Assembly: GCA_016873635.1 (NCBI GenBank)
Contig: VGWJ01000016.1
Span: 1-51,289, forward strand
DNA length: 51,289 nucleotides
Direction of reading: 5' to 3'
Origin: Lentisphaerota bacterium
GTDB taxonomy: Bacteria; Verrucomicrobiota; Kiritimatiellia; UBA8416; VGWJ01
The notes beneath the pieces were generated by a model. The model was not told the DNA's origin and searched no databases. It was given only the letters and a program-made list of their open reading frames with translations. The translations under genes were made by a program, and so were the position numbers. This document shows, one piece after another, positions 33,491 through 44,913 of the stretch; position 1 is the stretch's first letter, and each line of letters starts with the position of its first letter.

Positions 33491-34882
33491 TCATGCGCCC
33501 CCGTCCGCCGCGCGGGCGGCGTCCGGCGGCTGCCGCAGCGCGCGTCGAACCGCTTCCGCGATGTTTGCGGCCAGCCGGTCGGCCGCCTCCCTGGAAGGCG
33601 CTTCGACCATCACGCGGCAGAGCGGCTCGGTTCCGGAATAGCGCACCAGCACGCGGCCGCGCCGGCCCAGTTCGGATTCGGCGTCGCGCACGGCGGCGGA
33701 CACGGCGGCGACCGTTTCCAGGGGCGGCTTGGAAGCCACCCGCACGTTGAGAAGCACCTGCGGCGCGCTTTCCACGACCGCGGCCAGTTCCGAGAGTTTG
33801 CGGCCGGAGGAGCAGATGGCGGAGAGCAGCTGCAGGGACGAGATCAGTCCGTCGCCGGTGGTGTGGTGGCTGAGGAATATGATATGCCCGGACTGTTCGC
33901 CGCCCAGGACGGCGCCGTTCTTCTGCATCAGCTCCAGCACGTTGCGATCGCCCACGGCGGCCTCCTCGCAGCGGATGCCCATGCGTTCGAGCGCGAGGCG
34001 CAGGCCGAGGTTGGCCATGGGCGTGATGACCACCAAGTCGTTGGCGAGCTGGCCGAGCCGCTTGAGCATGGCCGCGCAGATCGCCAGCACGTGGTCGCCG
34101 GTGAGCACGGCGCCGGTCTCGTCGACGGCGATGAGGCGGTCGCCGTCGCCGTCGAAGGCGAGCCCCACGTCGGCCTTGCGGCGCAAAACCTCGGCGACGA
34201 GGTCGCCGGTGAACTGGGAGCCGCAGTTGGCGTTGATGTTCATGCCGTCGGGCGCGCAGTGGATGGCGGTGACTTCGGCGCCGAGCTCGGAGAGGATGAT
34301 GGGCGCCACCTTGTAGGTCGCGCCGTTGGCGCTGTCGATCACGACGCGCAGGCCTTCGAGGGTCGCCTGCGCGGGGAACGTGTTCTTGCAGAAGACGATG
34401 TAGCGGCCGATGGCGTCGTCGATGCGGTGCGCTTTGCCGACCTTGTCGGCGGTGGGGCGGATGTCCTTGATGCGCCCGCTGGCGATCAGCTCTTCGATGC
34501 GGTCTTCGAGCGCGTAGGAGAGCTTGTATCCGTCGCGCGAGAATATCTTGATGCCGTTGTCCTGGTAGGGGTTGTGGGAGGCGGAGATGACGATGCCGGC
34601 GTCGGCGCGCATGCTCAGGGTGGTGAAGGCGATGCCGGGCGTGGGCATGGGTCCGACGAGCAGAACGTCCACGCCCATGGAGCAGATGCCCGCCGTGAGC
34701 GCGTTCTCGATCATGTAGCCGCTGAGACGCGTGTCCTTGCCGATCACGATGCGGTGCCGGCGGTGGCGGTCGCGCAGGCAGATGTGGGCGGTGGCGCGGC
34801 CGATGGCCAGCGCCATTTCGGCGGTCATGGGGTCGGTGTTGGCGACGCCCCTGACGCCGTCGGTTCCGAATAGCTGTCCCAT
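33491..34882 (-). CDS. glmM: Phosphoglucosamine mutase
   Basis: A 463-residue GlmM converting glucosamine-6-P to glucosamine-1-P for UDP-GlcNAc, the precursor of peptidoglycan and LPS. N-terminal GQLFGTDGVRGVAN, the phospho-Ser site GIVISASHNPYQDNGIKIF, the magnesium loop AFDGDGDRLIAVD, GEQSGHI and the C-terminal phosphate loop VRYSGTEPLCRVMVE are all intact. ATG 34882 starts the family homology; the longer open frame upstream is spurious. It is upstream of the winged-helix gene and separated from glmS by the mazEF insertion. Confidence 0.97.
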   Translation of the reverse strand: MGQLFGTDGVRGVANTDPMTAEMALAIGRATAHICLRDRHRRHRIVIGKDTRLSGYMIENALTAGICSMGVDVLLVGPMPTPGIAFTTLSMRADAGIVISASHNPYQDNGIKIFSRDGYKLSYALEDRIEELIASGRIKDIRPTADKVGKAHRIDDAIGRYIVFCKNTFPAQATLEGLRVVIDSANGATYKVAPIILSELGAEVTAIHCAPDGMNINANCGSQFTGDLVAEVLRRKADVGLAFDGDGDRLIAVDETGAVLTGDHVLAICAAMLKRLGQLANDLVVITPMANLGLRLALERMGIRCEEAAVGDRNVLELMQKNGAVLGGEQSGHIIFLSHHTTGDGLISSLQLLSAICSSGRKLSELAAVVESAPQVLLNVRVASKPPLETVAAVSAAVRDAESELGRRGRVLVRYSGTEPLCRVMVEAPSREAADRLAANIAEAVRRALRQPPDAARAADGGA

Positions 34883-35065
34883 GGCTCGACTCCGTCTTCC
34901 TGCCGCCTCCCTCTCCGGGGGCGGATCAGGAAGGCAAGCATAGCGTCGTTGGGCGCGGCAGGCAACGGCTTTTGCGGAGGCTTTGGTGAGGTAGGTTTGT
35001 TCCGCGGCGGGTTCGCAAATGGTGAAGGCGGGACGTTGGCCCAGGGGAATGATCCGGATAGGCTC

Positions 35066-35094
35066 TTGACACTTCGCTGGCGATGGGATATACA
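35066..35094 (+). promoter_or_regulatory. Sigma-70-type promoter of mazEF
   Basis: TTGACA (35066-35071) is followed after 17 bases by TATACA (35089-35094). This is near-consensus in both boxes and spacing, rare in such GC-rich DNA. It lies 23 bases before the mazE start. Confidence 0.65.
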
Positions 35095-35104
35095 TGGGAT
35101 ATCC
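35086..35104. promoter_or_regulatory. Palindromic operator overlapping the -10 box of mazEF
   Basis: GGATAT (35086-35091) and ATATCC (35099-35104) form an inverted repeat with a 7-base spacer that covers the -10 box. AbrB-fold antitoxins autoregulate from such sites, so it is a likely MazE/MazF operator. Confidence 0.45.
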
Positions 35105-35117
35105 AAAGAGGTGAACC

Positions 35118-35366
35118 ATGATTACGAAGGTGCAAAGCTGGGGCAACAGCCAGGGACTCCGCCTGAACAGGCAGGTGCTGGCAGAGGCACACATTGCGGT
35201 GGGCGATGAAGTGGACCTCTCCGTTCGCGATGGTGTCATCCTGGTCGCGCCCGCGAAACGGATTCGAGGCGGTTGCGACCTCCGGGCGCTCGTTGCCCGC
35301 ATACCGCACGACTACAGGCCGGAAAAGGTCGACTGGGGAAAGCCCGTCGGACGGGAGGTGTGGTAG
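35118..35366 (+). CDS. mazE: MazE-type antitoxin (AbrB fold)
   Basis: An 82-residue AbrB/MazE antitoxin. MITKVQSWGNSQGLRLNRQVLAEAHIAVGDEVDLSVRDGVILVAP is the DNA-binding swapped-hairpin domain. The remaining ~35 residues (GGCDLRALVARIPHDYRPEKVDWGKPVGREVW) are the toxin-binding tail, typical in ending with a WGKPVGxEVW motif. It is expected to repress its own promoter and neutralise the toxin. The stop abuts the toxin ATG with no gap. Confidence 0.95.
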   Translation: MITKVQSWGNSQGLRLNRQVLAEAHIAVGDEVDLSVRDGVILVAPAKRIRGGCDLRALVARIPHDYRPEKVDWGKPVGREVW

Positions 35367-35709
35367 ATGCCGACGTACGTTCCGCGCAAGGGCGACTACA
35401 TCGCCGTGACATTTGACCCGCAGTCAGGGCACGAACAGAAGGGACGACGCCCCGCACTTGTTGTCAGCAACGACTTGTTCAACCGGAACACGGGGCTGGC
35501 CATCGTCTGCCCGATCACGAACACCCGTCGCGGGTATCCCTTCCATGTGCCAATCGAGGACGACGCCAACATCACGGGCGTGGTCATGGTGGAGCAGGTC
35601 AAGTCAATCGACTTCCGCGCGCGTGAAGCTCGAAGGATTTCCCGTGCGGCACCGTCCGTATTGGATGTCACGCTTGCGCTGCTCGACGCTTGTATCTACC
35701 CGGAGTGGC

Positions 35710-37554
<1,845 letters not shown>

Positions 37555-37746
37555 GGTTCCGCCTCGGCCGGATATCCGGCCCCTGGAAACAGCACGCCGC
37601 CAGCATAGCGACCGGCGCGCCGCCGTGCAACGGGTTTCGGGGACGGTTCTATTGCCGTCGGTTTTATTGCTTGACGCTCGTGAAGGGGTTATTCCAAAGT
37701 GCGCAAATTGTGGAACCGCCAGGGCGGTCGGGATGGGAATACGCGC

Positions 37747-38775
37747 ATGTTGAGCAGATTTCTCAGTCTTTTCTCAAACGACATCGGAATCGACCTCGGG
37801 ACGGCGAACACGCTGGTTTACGTGAAGGACCGCGGCATCGTGCTGCGCGAGCCTTCGGTGGTGGCCGTGCAGGCCGGCACCAAGCGCATCCTGGCGGTGG
37901 GCGAGGAGGCCAAGCGCATGCTGGGCCGCACGCCCGGCAACATCGTGGCCATCCGGCCCATGAAGGCCGGCGTGATCGCGGATTTCGAGATCACCGAGGC
38001 CATGCTGCGTTACTTCATCAAGAAGGTTCACAACCACCGCAAGATGGTGCGGCCGCGCATCATCATCGCGGTGCCGAGCGACATCACGGAGGTGGAAAAG
38101 CGAGCAGTTAAGGATTCGGCCACGCATGCGGGCGCCCGGGAGGTGTTCCTGATCGAGGAACCCATGGCGGCGGCGATCGGCGTGGGGCTGCCGGTTCAGG
38201 AACCGGCGGGCAACATGATCGTGGACATCGGCGGCGGCACGACGGAAGTGGCCCTGATTTCGCTGGCGGGCATCGTGTTCAGCCGGACCGTGCGCGTGGG
38301 CGGCGACGAAATGGACGAGTGCATCGTCCAGTACATGAAGCGCGTTTACAATCTAATGATAGGGGAACGGACAGCCGAGGAACTGAAGATTTCAATGGGC
38401 TCGGCCTACCCGGTCGAGGAAGAGACAAGCGCGGAGGTCAAGGGGCGCGATCTGGTGGCGGGACTGCCCAAGACGCTGACCATCACTTCCGCCGAGGTGC
38501 GGGAGGCCCTGCAGGAGCCGGTCTCTGCGATCATTGATGCGATTCGGATTACACTGGAGAGATGCCCCCCGGAGCTGTCGGCCGACCTGGTCGACCGCGG
38601 CATGATACTTGCCGGCGGGGGCGCGCTTCTGACCGGAATCGACAAGCTGATCGCCGAGCAGACCGGTTTGCCTGTTCATCTTGCCGACGACCCGCTGAGT
38701 GCCGTCGCTGAAGGCACGGGCGTGGTCCTGAACGAGTTGAACTTCCTGCGCAAGACGGCCGCGGATCGCCTGTAG
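37747..38775 (+). CDS. mreB: Rod-shape actin MreB
   Basis: A 342-residue MreB, the filament-forming ATPase that guides lateral wall synthesis. Actin-fold motifs are [29 protein letters not shown] (phosphate 1), [20 protein letters not shown] (phosphate 2) and [20 protein letters not shown] (adenosine). ATG 37747 fits the family N-terminus, which includes a membrane-binding [10 protein letters not shown] helix; GTG 37699 would add 16 odd residues. It heads the plus-strand rod operon, divergent from glmS. Confidence 0.97.
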   Translation: MLSRFLSLFSNDIGIDLGTANTLVYVKDRGIVLREPSVVAVQAGTKRILAVGEEAKRMLGRTPGNIVAIRPMKAGVIADFEITEAMLRYFIKKVHNHRKMVRPRIIIAVPSDITEVEKRAVKDSATHAGAREVFLIEEPMAAAIGVGLPVQEPAGNMIVDIGGGTTEVALISLAGIVFSRTVRVGGDEMDECIVQYMKRVYNLMIGERTAEELKISMGSAYPVEEETSAEVKGRDLVAGLPKTLTITSAEVREALQEPVSAIIDAIRITLERCPPELSADLVDRGMILAGGGALLTGIDKLIAEQTGLPVHLADDPLSAVAEGTGVVLNELNFLRKTAADRL

Positions 38776-38820
38776 CGGGCTTTTGGCCCGGGATCGCGTC
38801 CACCTTCCGTTCCGTTCTTG

Positions 38821-38838
38821 GTCCCCGGAAGCGGGGAC
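38821..38838 (+). other. Stem-loop in the mreB-mreC gap
   Basis: GTCCCC (38821-38826) pairs with GGGGAC (38833-38838), a hexamer loop between. It ends one base before the AAGGAG of mreC, so it could slow or stabilise mRNA there and modulate mreC relative to mreB. Confidence 0.4.
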
Positions 38839-38851
38839 AAGGAGTTGCATT

Positions 38852-39712
38852 TTGCACAACGACCGCTACCTGGTGTGGATTGTGATCCTGGGGACGGTCG
38901 TGCTGCTCAACCTGCCTTTGCCGGCCTCCCTGCGGGTCAAGTCGGGCGTCCAGGACAGCGCGGCGGTGTTTCAGAACGGGATGTCCCTGGTGATTCAGCG
39001 CCTGCGGGAGTGGGCGGCGTTCATGGGGGACGCAAAGGCGCGGGTGGCCGAGCGGGCCGCGCTGCAGGAGCGCGTGGCCATGCTTCAGGAGCGCGTGCGC
39101 GAGCTGGAGCGCGTGGTGGACGAGAGCGCGGAGCTGCGCAGGCAGGCCGGGTACGCGACGTCCGCGGAATTCAAGCTCGTGCCCTGCCGGGTCGTGTTCC
39201 GCGGCGACACGAGCGGGTGGTGGCAGACGATGCGTCTGAACCGGGGCGGCGCGGACGGTGTCGGGACGAACATGGCGGTCATTACGACGGACGGGCTGGT
39301 GGGCAGGACCACGACGGTTTCGGCCCGGAGTTGCGAGGTGCTGCTGGTCACGGATCCGAACTGCAAGGTGTCCTGCCGCATTCGGCGCACGGGCGCCTTC
39401 GGCATCCTGCGCGGCATGGGGATGTCGCCGGGCGGCACGGGGCGGGCGGAGATGCTGAGCGCCAGCGGCGCGTTCCGCCTGGAATACGTGCCCAAGGAAA
39501 GCGAAATGCGCGTGGGGGATGAGGTCGTAACCAGCGGGTTGGGCGGGGTCTTCCCCGAGGGGCTCCTGGTGGGGCGCGTGACGCGGCAGCGCCTGGATGT
39601 GTCGGGCATGTATCAGCGCGCGGACGTCATGCCGGCGGCGGACATGGCGTCGTTGCGCTACGTTTTCGTTGTGGCCGGCAAGGCCGCGGCGAAGGAGGAG
39701 CGTCGCCCGTGA
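38852..39712 (+). CDS. mreC: Rod-shape-determining protein MreC
   Basis: A 286-residue MreC, a bitopic inner-membrane protein whose periplasmic part activates PBP2. A short cytoplasmic stretch, a hydrophobic helix (YLVWIVILGTVVLLNLPLP), a coiled coil (AKARVAERAALQERVAMLQERVRELERVVDE) and the beta domains with LNRGGADGVGTNMAVITTDGLVGR and VTSGLGGVFPEGLLVGRV are in family order. TTG 38852 is the start: AAGGAG at 38839-38844 is 7 bases upstream and there is no ATG. Its stop overlaps the GTG of mreD. Confidence 0.93.
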   Translation: MHNDRYLVWIVILGTVVLLNLPLPASLRVKSGVQDSAAVFQNGMSLVIQRLREWAAFMGDAKARVAERAALQERVAMLQERVRELERVVDESAELRRQAGYATSAEFKLVPCRVVFRGDTSGWWQTMRLNRGGADGVGTNMAVITTDGLVGRTTTVSARSCEVLLVTDPNCKVSCRIRRTGAFGILRGMGMSPGGTGRAEMLSASGAFRLEYVPKESEMRVGDEVVTSGLGGVFPEGLLVGRVTRQRLDVSGMYQRADVMPAADMASLRYVFVVAGKAAAKEERRP

Positions 39713-40227
39713 CCTGGGTAATCATGCTCGTCTCGCTGGCGGCGGCGGCGCTGTGCCAGATGTGGCTTCCGGCGCCGGCCTGGCTGGGGCAGGCGAAGTT
39801 CCCGGCGCTGATGGCGGTGGTCCTGTACTATGCGCTCAACCACGGAACGGGGGTCATGTTCGGGTGCGCCTTCCTGGCCGGCATGCTGCAGGACGCCCTG
39901 AGCCCGATTCCGCTGGGCTACTCCGGCATATGCTTCGCGCTGGCGGGCTGGATCGCGAGCCGGTTCCGGCGCACGGTCCTGCTGGATGCGGCGGTGACGC
40001 CGCTTGTTTTCGGGGCGGCGTGCGGGTCCGGCGCGGCGCTTGCGCTTTACGTGATGCTGGCGCGCCAGGGGCTCGTGGCCTGGCCGTACGGCCGCCTGCT
40101 GTTGAAGCTCGTCGGGACGGGCGCGCTGGGCGCGCTGTGCACGCTGGCGGCCTTTCTTGCGATCGGGCGTCTCGACCGGCTGGTGGGGCTGACGGAGGCG
40201 GTGGAGGAATTCGATGGCCTGGGATGA
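39709..40227 (+). CDS. mreD: Rod-shape-determining membrane protein MreD
   Basis: A 172-residue membrane protein with five or six hydrophobic segments matching MreD in position and layout (LMAVVLYYALNHGTGVMFGCAFLAGMLQDALSP is the best-conserved family stretch, with its D-x-L-S). It bridges MreC and the elongasome. It starts with GTG in a GTGA overlap with mreC and overlaps the next gene by 14 bases. Sequence identity in this family is always low, so the call rests partly on gene order. Confidence 0.88.
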   Translation: MTWVIMLVSLAAAALCQMWLPAPAWLGQAKFPALMAVVLYYALNHGTGVMFGCAFLAGMLQDALSPIPLGYSGICFALAGWIASRFRRTVLLDAAVTPLVFGAACGSGAALALYVMLARQGLVAWPYGRLLLKLVGTGALGALCTLAAFLAIGRLDRLVGLTEAVEEFDGLG

Positions 40228-42025
40228 AAGCGGCGAGTCTTCCGCCATGCGCGTGCGGATCATGATCGCCGCGGTTGCGGCGGCGCTCCTGTTCCTCGGC
40301 GGCGCGCTTTGGCGCATCCAGGTGCTCGGCGCGCGCCTGTACATGAGCAGCCTCGAGCAGCAGAGCATGCGCCGCGTCCGTCTGCCCGGCGCGCGGGGCC
40401 GGATCCTGGACCGCAACGGCGTGTGCCTGGCCGACAATCGCCCCTGCTACTGCGTGGCGGTGTACGTGGAGGAATTGCGGCGTCCCGGCGGATGGCAGAA
40501 CACGGTGGACGCGGTGGAGAAGGTGGTGGCATCCGCCGCGGAGGTGCTCGGCTTGAAGGTGGAGATCTCGCGGGGGGATATCGAACGGCACGTGAGCAAA
40601 CGCCTGGCGCTGCCTTTCATCGCCTGGCGCGACATAGACGAGAAGGCTATCAGCCGCTGGGCGGAAAGCGGCGCCGATCTGCCGGGCGTGGACATCGCCA
40701 TCGAACCGGTGCGCGTGTACCCGAGGGGATCGCTGGCGGCGCACGCCCTGGGTTACGTGGGCAAGGCCGATCCCAAGCAGGACCTGGAGGAACCGTATCA
40801 CTTCTATCTTCCGGAAATGGAGGGGGCCCGCGGCGTGGAGGCGGTCATGAACCACGTTCTGACCGGGATCCCGGGCGGACGTCTTCTGCGCGTGGACGCC
40901 TCGGGTTTCAAGCACGAGCGCGTGGGGGAGAGGCCGCCGGAAGCCGGGCGCGACGTGACCCTGGCGCTGGACACGCGGATCCAGACGCTGGTGGAGCAGA
41001 ATCTCGCCGGGGTCGAAGGCGCGGCGGTCATACTGGATCCGTCCAACGGCGACGTGCTGGCGCTGGCCAGTTCGCCGACGTTCGACCCCAACGTCTTCAG
41101 TCCGGGCGTCGCCAGGGCAACCTGGCGGGGACTGGTGGCCGACAAGAGCCAGCCCCTGGTCAACCGCGCCGTCGCCGAGCTGTATCCGCCGGGCAGCACG
41201 TTCAAGATGATCGTCGTGCTGGCGGCGGTCAGCAGCGGCCGCGCGGGCCCGGAAACGGTGTTCGACTGTCCCGGCTACTTCGCGCTGGGCAGCACGCGTT
41301 TTCGCTGCTGGCGCCCGGGGGGGCACGGTCAGATCGCGATGGTCGAGGCCCTCGAACAGTCGTGCAACTCCTATTTCTGCCAGCTCGGATTGCGCTGCGG
41401 GCACGAGCGGATCGTCGAGATGGCCGGCGCGATGGGCCTGGGCAGGCGCACGGGCATCGAACTGGCGAGCGAGGTTGACGGCATTCTGCCCGGCGACCGG
41501 TGGAAGCGGGAACGCTTCCGCGACGCCTGGCGCCCGGGCGACACCTGCAACCTGTCGATCGGGCAGGGCTTCCTGGCGGCAACGCCCCTGCAGATGGCCG
41601 TTGGCACGGCGGCAATCGGCAACGGCGGCCGCGTTTACAGGCCGCGGCTGGTGCTGCGGGGGGATTCGCCGGCGGGCGAGACGGTGAACGTACTGAAGTG
41701 CAGCGCCGAGGCGCTGCGCACCGCGCGACAGGGCATGTATGAGGTGGTCAACGCGCCGCGCGGGACCGGCAAGCGCGCCAGGGTGGACGGCCTCGCTATG
41801 GCCGCCAAGACGGGCACGGCCGAATTCGGACCGCGCGACCGGCGGCGGAAGCATACGTGGATGCTGGCTTTCGCGCCCTTCGAGCATCCCCGCGTGGCGC
41901 TGGCCATGGTGGTCGAAGAGGGCGAGTCGGGCGGCCTGACGGTGGCTCCGCGCGTGCGCCGCATCATGGCCGGCATTTTCGGCATAGCCATTGACGAAGC
42001 CGCGGACGGGGAGGAGGGCGCATGA
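40214..42025 (+). CDS. mrdA: Penicillin-binding protein 2 (elongation transpeptidase)
   Basis: A 603-residue class B PBP2, the transpeptidase of the elongasome. A single N-terminal helix (IMIAAVAAALLFLGGALWRIQVLG) is followed by the pedestal domain with GRILDRNG. The transpeptidase domain has SxxK in PPGSTFKM, SCN in EQSCNSYFC and KTGTAEFG. It anchors in the inner membrane with the active site in the periplasm. It overlaps mreD by 14 bases and ends in ATGA with rodA. Confidence 0.96.
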   Translation: MAWDESGESSAMRVRIMIAAVAAALLFLGGALWRIQVLGARLYMSSLEQQSMRRVRLPGARGRILDRNGVCLADNRPCYCVAVYVEELRRPGGWQNTVDAVEKVVASAAEVLGLKVEISRGDIERHVSKRLALPFIAWRDIDEKAISRWAESGADLPGVDIAIEPVRVYPRGSLAAHALGYVGKADPKQDLEEPYHFYLPEMEGARGVEAVMNHVLTGIPGGRLLRVDASGFKHERVGERPPEAGRDVTLALDTRIQTLVEQNLAGVEGAAVILDPSNGDVLALASSPTFDPNVFSPGVARATWRGLVADKSQPLVNRAVAELYPPGSTFKMIVVLAAVSSGRAGPETVFDCPGYFALGSTRFRCWRPGGHGQIAMVEALEQSCNSYFCQLGLRCGHERIVEMAGAMGLGRRTGIELASEVDGILPGDRWKRERFRDAWRPGDTCNLSIGQGFLAATPLQMAVGTAAIGNGGRVYRPRLVLRGDSPAGETVNVLKCSAEALRTARQGMYEVVNAPRGTGKRARVDGLAMAAKTGTAEFGPRDRRRKHTWMLAFAPFEHPRVALAMVVEEGESGGLTVAPRVRRIMAGIFGIAIDEAADGEEGA

Positions 42026-43233
42026 CGCCGACGATGGACGACCTGCGCAGGCTGAGGCGTCTGAACTGGGTCATGACGGGCGCGGTGCTGCTCCTCGCGG
42101 CGATCGGCGTGCTGTTCGTGTACAGCGCCAGCTGCGTGAGCGGCGACCAGCCCGCGCGCCTGCTGTACAAGCGGCAGATCGTATGGGCGGTGGTGGGCGC
42201 GGCGTGCTACCTGGGGTGCGCGGCCGCCGACTACCGGAAGCTCAACCGTTTCGCGTGGCTGGCCTACGCGGCCGGGATCGCGCTGCTGGTTCTGGTGCTG
42301 CTGATCGGGCGGCGCGTCTATGGCGCCCGGCGCTGGCTGATGGTCTTCGACATCGGGATCCAGCCGTCGGAACTCGCCAAGCTTCTGACGTTGATTGCCC
42401 TGGCCGCCTTCCTGAGCCGGCCGCGGACGGGCGCGGATCGGCCCCGCACCTGGGCCGCGGTGGCGGCGGCGACGCTGCTGCCCATGGGACTGATCCTGAA
42501 GCAGCCGGACCTGGGAACGGCCATGGTCTTCGTGCCCATGGCCGCGGCGGCCCTGTTTACCGCGGGACTGCCCATGCGCGTGGTGACCGCCGCGCTGGCC
42601 GCCGGCGCGCTGGCCGTGGGCCTGCTGCTGGGCGCGCTGGTGCTGCCCGAGCGGATGGGGCTGAGCGCGGAAACGCAGAGGCGGTTTCAGGCCGTGACGG
42701 GGCTCAGCGACTACCAGAAGGCGCGCATCACCGCGTTCTTCAACCCGGACCAGGATCCGCTCGGGGTGGGATGGAACCGCAAGCAGTCGGAGATTGCCGT
42801 GGGTTCGGGCGGGACGTGGGGCAAGGGGTTCCGCAAGGGCACGCAGAACATCCTGGGCTTTCTGCCGCGCACGGTGGCGCCCACGGACTTCGTGTATTCC
42901 GTGATCGCGGAGGAAACCGGGTTTGTCGGCTCGGTCGTGGTGCTGCTGCTGTTCGGAACGATCTTCGTCAGCGGCCTGCGCACGGCGCTGGCGTGCCGGG
43001 AGAGAATGGGGCGCATTCTGTGCGTGGGGGTCGTGGCGTTGCTGTTCACGCACGTTTTCGTGAACATCGCCATGACCGTGGGCCTGATGCCGATCACGGG
43101 CATTCCGCTGCCGCTGCTGAGCTACGGCGGATCGATCATGCTCATGACGATGTGCGCGCTGGGGCTGGTGCAGAGCGTGCACGTCCGGACCGGGCCGGCG
43201 GTCACGCTGCTGAGCGGAGTGGAGCCGGCGTAG
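42022..43233 (+). CDS. rodA: RodA peptidoglycan polymerase (SEDS family)
   Basis: A 403-residue SEDS glycosyltransferase with about ten membrane helices, partner of PBP2. It has VYSASCVSGD, LYKRQIVWAVVG, GARRWL, IQPSELAKL, LILKQPDLGTAM, RKQSEIAVGSGGTWGKGF, FLPRTVAPTDFVYSVIAEETGFVGS and LPLLSYGGSIML. ATG 42022 overlaps the mrdA stop. It completes the mreBCD-mrdA-rodA set. Confidence 0.97.
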   Translation: MTPTMDDLRRLRRLNWVMTGAVLLLAAIGVLFVYSASCVSGDQPARLLYKRQIVWAVVGAACYLGCAAADYRKLNRFAWLAYAAGIALLVLVLLIGRRVYGARRWLMVFDIGIQPSELAKLLTLIALAAFLSRPRTGADRPRTWAAVAAATLLPMGLILKQPDLGTAMVFVPMAAAALFTAGLPMRVVTAALAAGALAVGLLLGALVLPERMGLSAETQRRFQAVTGLSDYQKARITAFFNPDQDPLGVGWNRKQSEIAVGSGGTWGKGFRKGTQNILGFLPRTVAPTDFVYSVIAEETGFVGSVVVLLLFGTIFVSGLRTALACRERMGRILCVGVVALLFTHVFVNIAMTVGLMPITGIPLPLLSYGGSIMLMTMCALGLVQSVHVRTGPAVTLLSGVEPA

Positions 43234-43312
43234 GACGGGAACGGAGATGGGGACGAGAAAGGGGCGGCGGGCGGTACCTGCCGCGGGAAAGGAAGAAAGG
43301 AAAGAGGGAGTC

Positions 43313-44905
43313 ATGTTCGGGTTTCTTATGCGCAAGAAGGCAAAACGCCAGATTATCATCAACGCTGAAAGCCTGCAGACGCGCGTCGCGGTGCTGGAGA
43401 ACGGCCGTCTGGAGGAGTTTCAGGTTGAGGACCCGACGCGGGAGCGCGTCGTCGGCAGCATCTACAAGGGGCGCATCCAGAATCTGGAGAACGATCTGCA
43501 GGCGGCTTTCGTGTCCATCGGCCAGCGCAAGAACGCGTTTCTGCACTACTGGGACATGTTGCCGGACACGGCGGCGCGCATCGGTCTCGAGGACGAGGAG
43601 GAGAAGGAGAAGGAGAAGGGCAAGCGCCGGGGGCGGCGGGCGCGCTATACCAACGAGGACATCGCGCGCCAGTTTCCGCCGGGGTCGGAAATCGTGGTGC
43701 AGGTGACAAAGGGGCCGATCGGCACGAAAGGCCCGCGCGTGACGGCGAGCCTGAGCCTGCCCGGACGGTACCTGGTGCTCATGCCCGGCTACGGCATGAG
43801 CGGCGTTTCCCGCAAGATCGAGGATCCCAAGGAAAGGGAGCGCGTGCGCAAGATACTGGCGCGCCTGCCCTTGCCCGACGGCACGGGGATCATCGTCCGC
43901 ACCGCGGCGTCGGGGGCGCGCAAGAGCAGCTTTGCCCGCGATCTCCGCGGTCTGGTCAACGCCTGGCAGGATCTGCAGGAGGCGATGCGGACGCGGTCCG
44001 CGCCGGCCTGCCTGTACCAGGAACCGGACCTGGGGGAGCGGGTCGTGCGCGACTGGCTGACCGAGGACGTCGACCGCGTGGTGGTGGACACGCGCGAGGA
44101 GTTCGAAAAGATCCGCGACCTCGCCGGCAAGATCTCGCGCGGCGCGCGCGCCAAGATCCAGTTGTACGAGGGCAGTCTGCCGATCTTTGACCACTACGGC
44201 GTGGAGCACCAGCTTGAGGAGGCAATGCGCCGCAAGGTGGGACTGAAGTCCGGCGGCCACATCACGATCGACGAAACCGAAGCGCTGATCGCGATCGACG
44301 TCAACACCGGCCGTCACAAGGGCAAGGGCTCGCAGGAAGAAGCGATCCTCGAAGTCAACATGGAAGCCGTGGAAGAAGTGGCCCGGCAGCTGCGGCTGCG
44401 CAACATCGGCGGGCTGGTGGTCATCGACCTCATCGACATGAAGCCCAAGAAGCACCAGAACGCGGTGTACCGGGCCATGCGCGAAGCGCTCAGGCGCGAC
44501 CGGGCGCGGACGAACGTGATACCCATTTCGCCCCTGGGAATCATGGAGATGACGCGCCAGCGCGTGGAGGAGAGCATCCTGGCAACCATGTACATCGACT
44601 GCCCGTATTGCCGCGGCCGGGGCGAAGTGAAATCGGCCATGAGCATGAGCGTGGACATCCAGCGCCAGATCTCCGCCGCCATGCGCAAGCACGGCAAGGG
44701 CCAGACGCCGCTGGAGCTGGAAATCGCCGTGCATCCGACGGTCCTGGATCGCCTGCGCCGGGAGGACGAAGAGTTTCTGCTCGACATCGAAGAGCGCTTC
44801 GGGGGAAGGCTGACGTTCCGGTCGGAGGTGGGGAAGCACATCGAGTTCTTCAGCATCAAAAACAGGCAGACCGGGGAAATGCTTTTCTCGACCGCCGAAA
44901 AATAG
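43313..44905 (+). CDS. rng: Ribonuclease G/E family endoribonuclease
   Basis: A 530-residue RNase G-type enzyme that matures 16S rRNA 5' ends and starts mRNA decay. An N-terminal S1 domain (about 45-150) holds a charged insertion at about 90-118 (EDEEEKEKEKGKRRGRRARY). DNase-I-like catalytic residues are D329 (ALIAIDVNTGR) and D372/D375 (VVIDLIDM), and the zinc link is CPYC at 430-433. No long C-terminal RNase E scaffold exists. ATG 43313 with GAGGGAG is preferred to 43247, because the extra residues are not family-like. RNase G next to mre genes is a known arrangement. Confidence 0.95.
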   Translation: MFGFLMRKKAKRQIIINAESLQTRVAVLENGRLEEFQVEDPTRERVVGSIYKGRIQNLENDLQAAFVSIGQRKNAFLHYWDMLPDTAARIGLEDEEEKEKEKGKRRGRRARYTNEDIARQFPPGSEIVVQVTKGPIGTKGPRVTASLSLPGRYLVLMPGYGMSGVSRKIEDPKERERVRKILARLPLPDGTGIIVRTAASGARKSSFARDLRGLVNAWQDLQEAMRTRSAPACLYQEPDLGERVVRDWLTEDVDRVVVDTREEFEKIRDLAGKISRGARAKIQLYEGSLPIFDHYGVEHQLEEAMRRKVGLKSGGHITIDETEALIAIDVNTGRHKGKGSQEEAILEVNMEAVEEVARQLRLRNIGGLVVIDLIDMKPKKHQNAVYRAMREALRRDRARTNVIPISPLGIMEMTRQRVEESILATMYIDCPYCRGRGEVKSAMSMSVDIQRQISAAMRKHGKGQTPLELEIAVHPTVLDRLRREDEEFLLDIEERFGGRLTFRSEVGKHIEFFSIKNRQTGEMLFSTAEK

Positions 44906-44913
44906 AGCGTGCG

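Noticed and set aside
37671-37695. TTGACG ... TATTCC before mreB
   Set aside because: The spacer is about 13 bases; a promoter must exist in this gap but I cannot place it.
37555-37746. glmS ribozyme or tRNA gene in the glmS-mreB gap
   Set aside because: I see no conserved ribozyme core or cloverleaf; the stretch looks like ordinary divergent promoter DNA.
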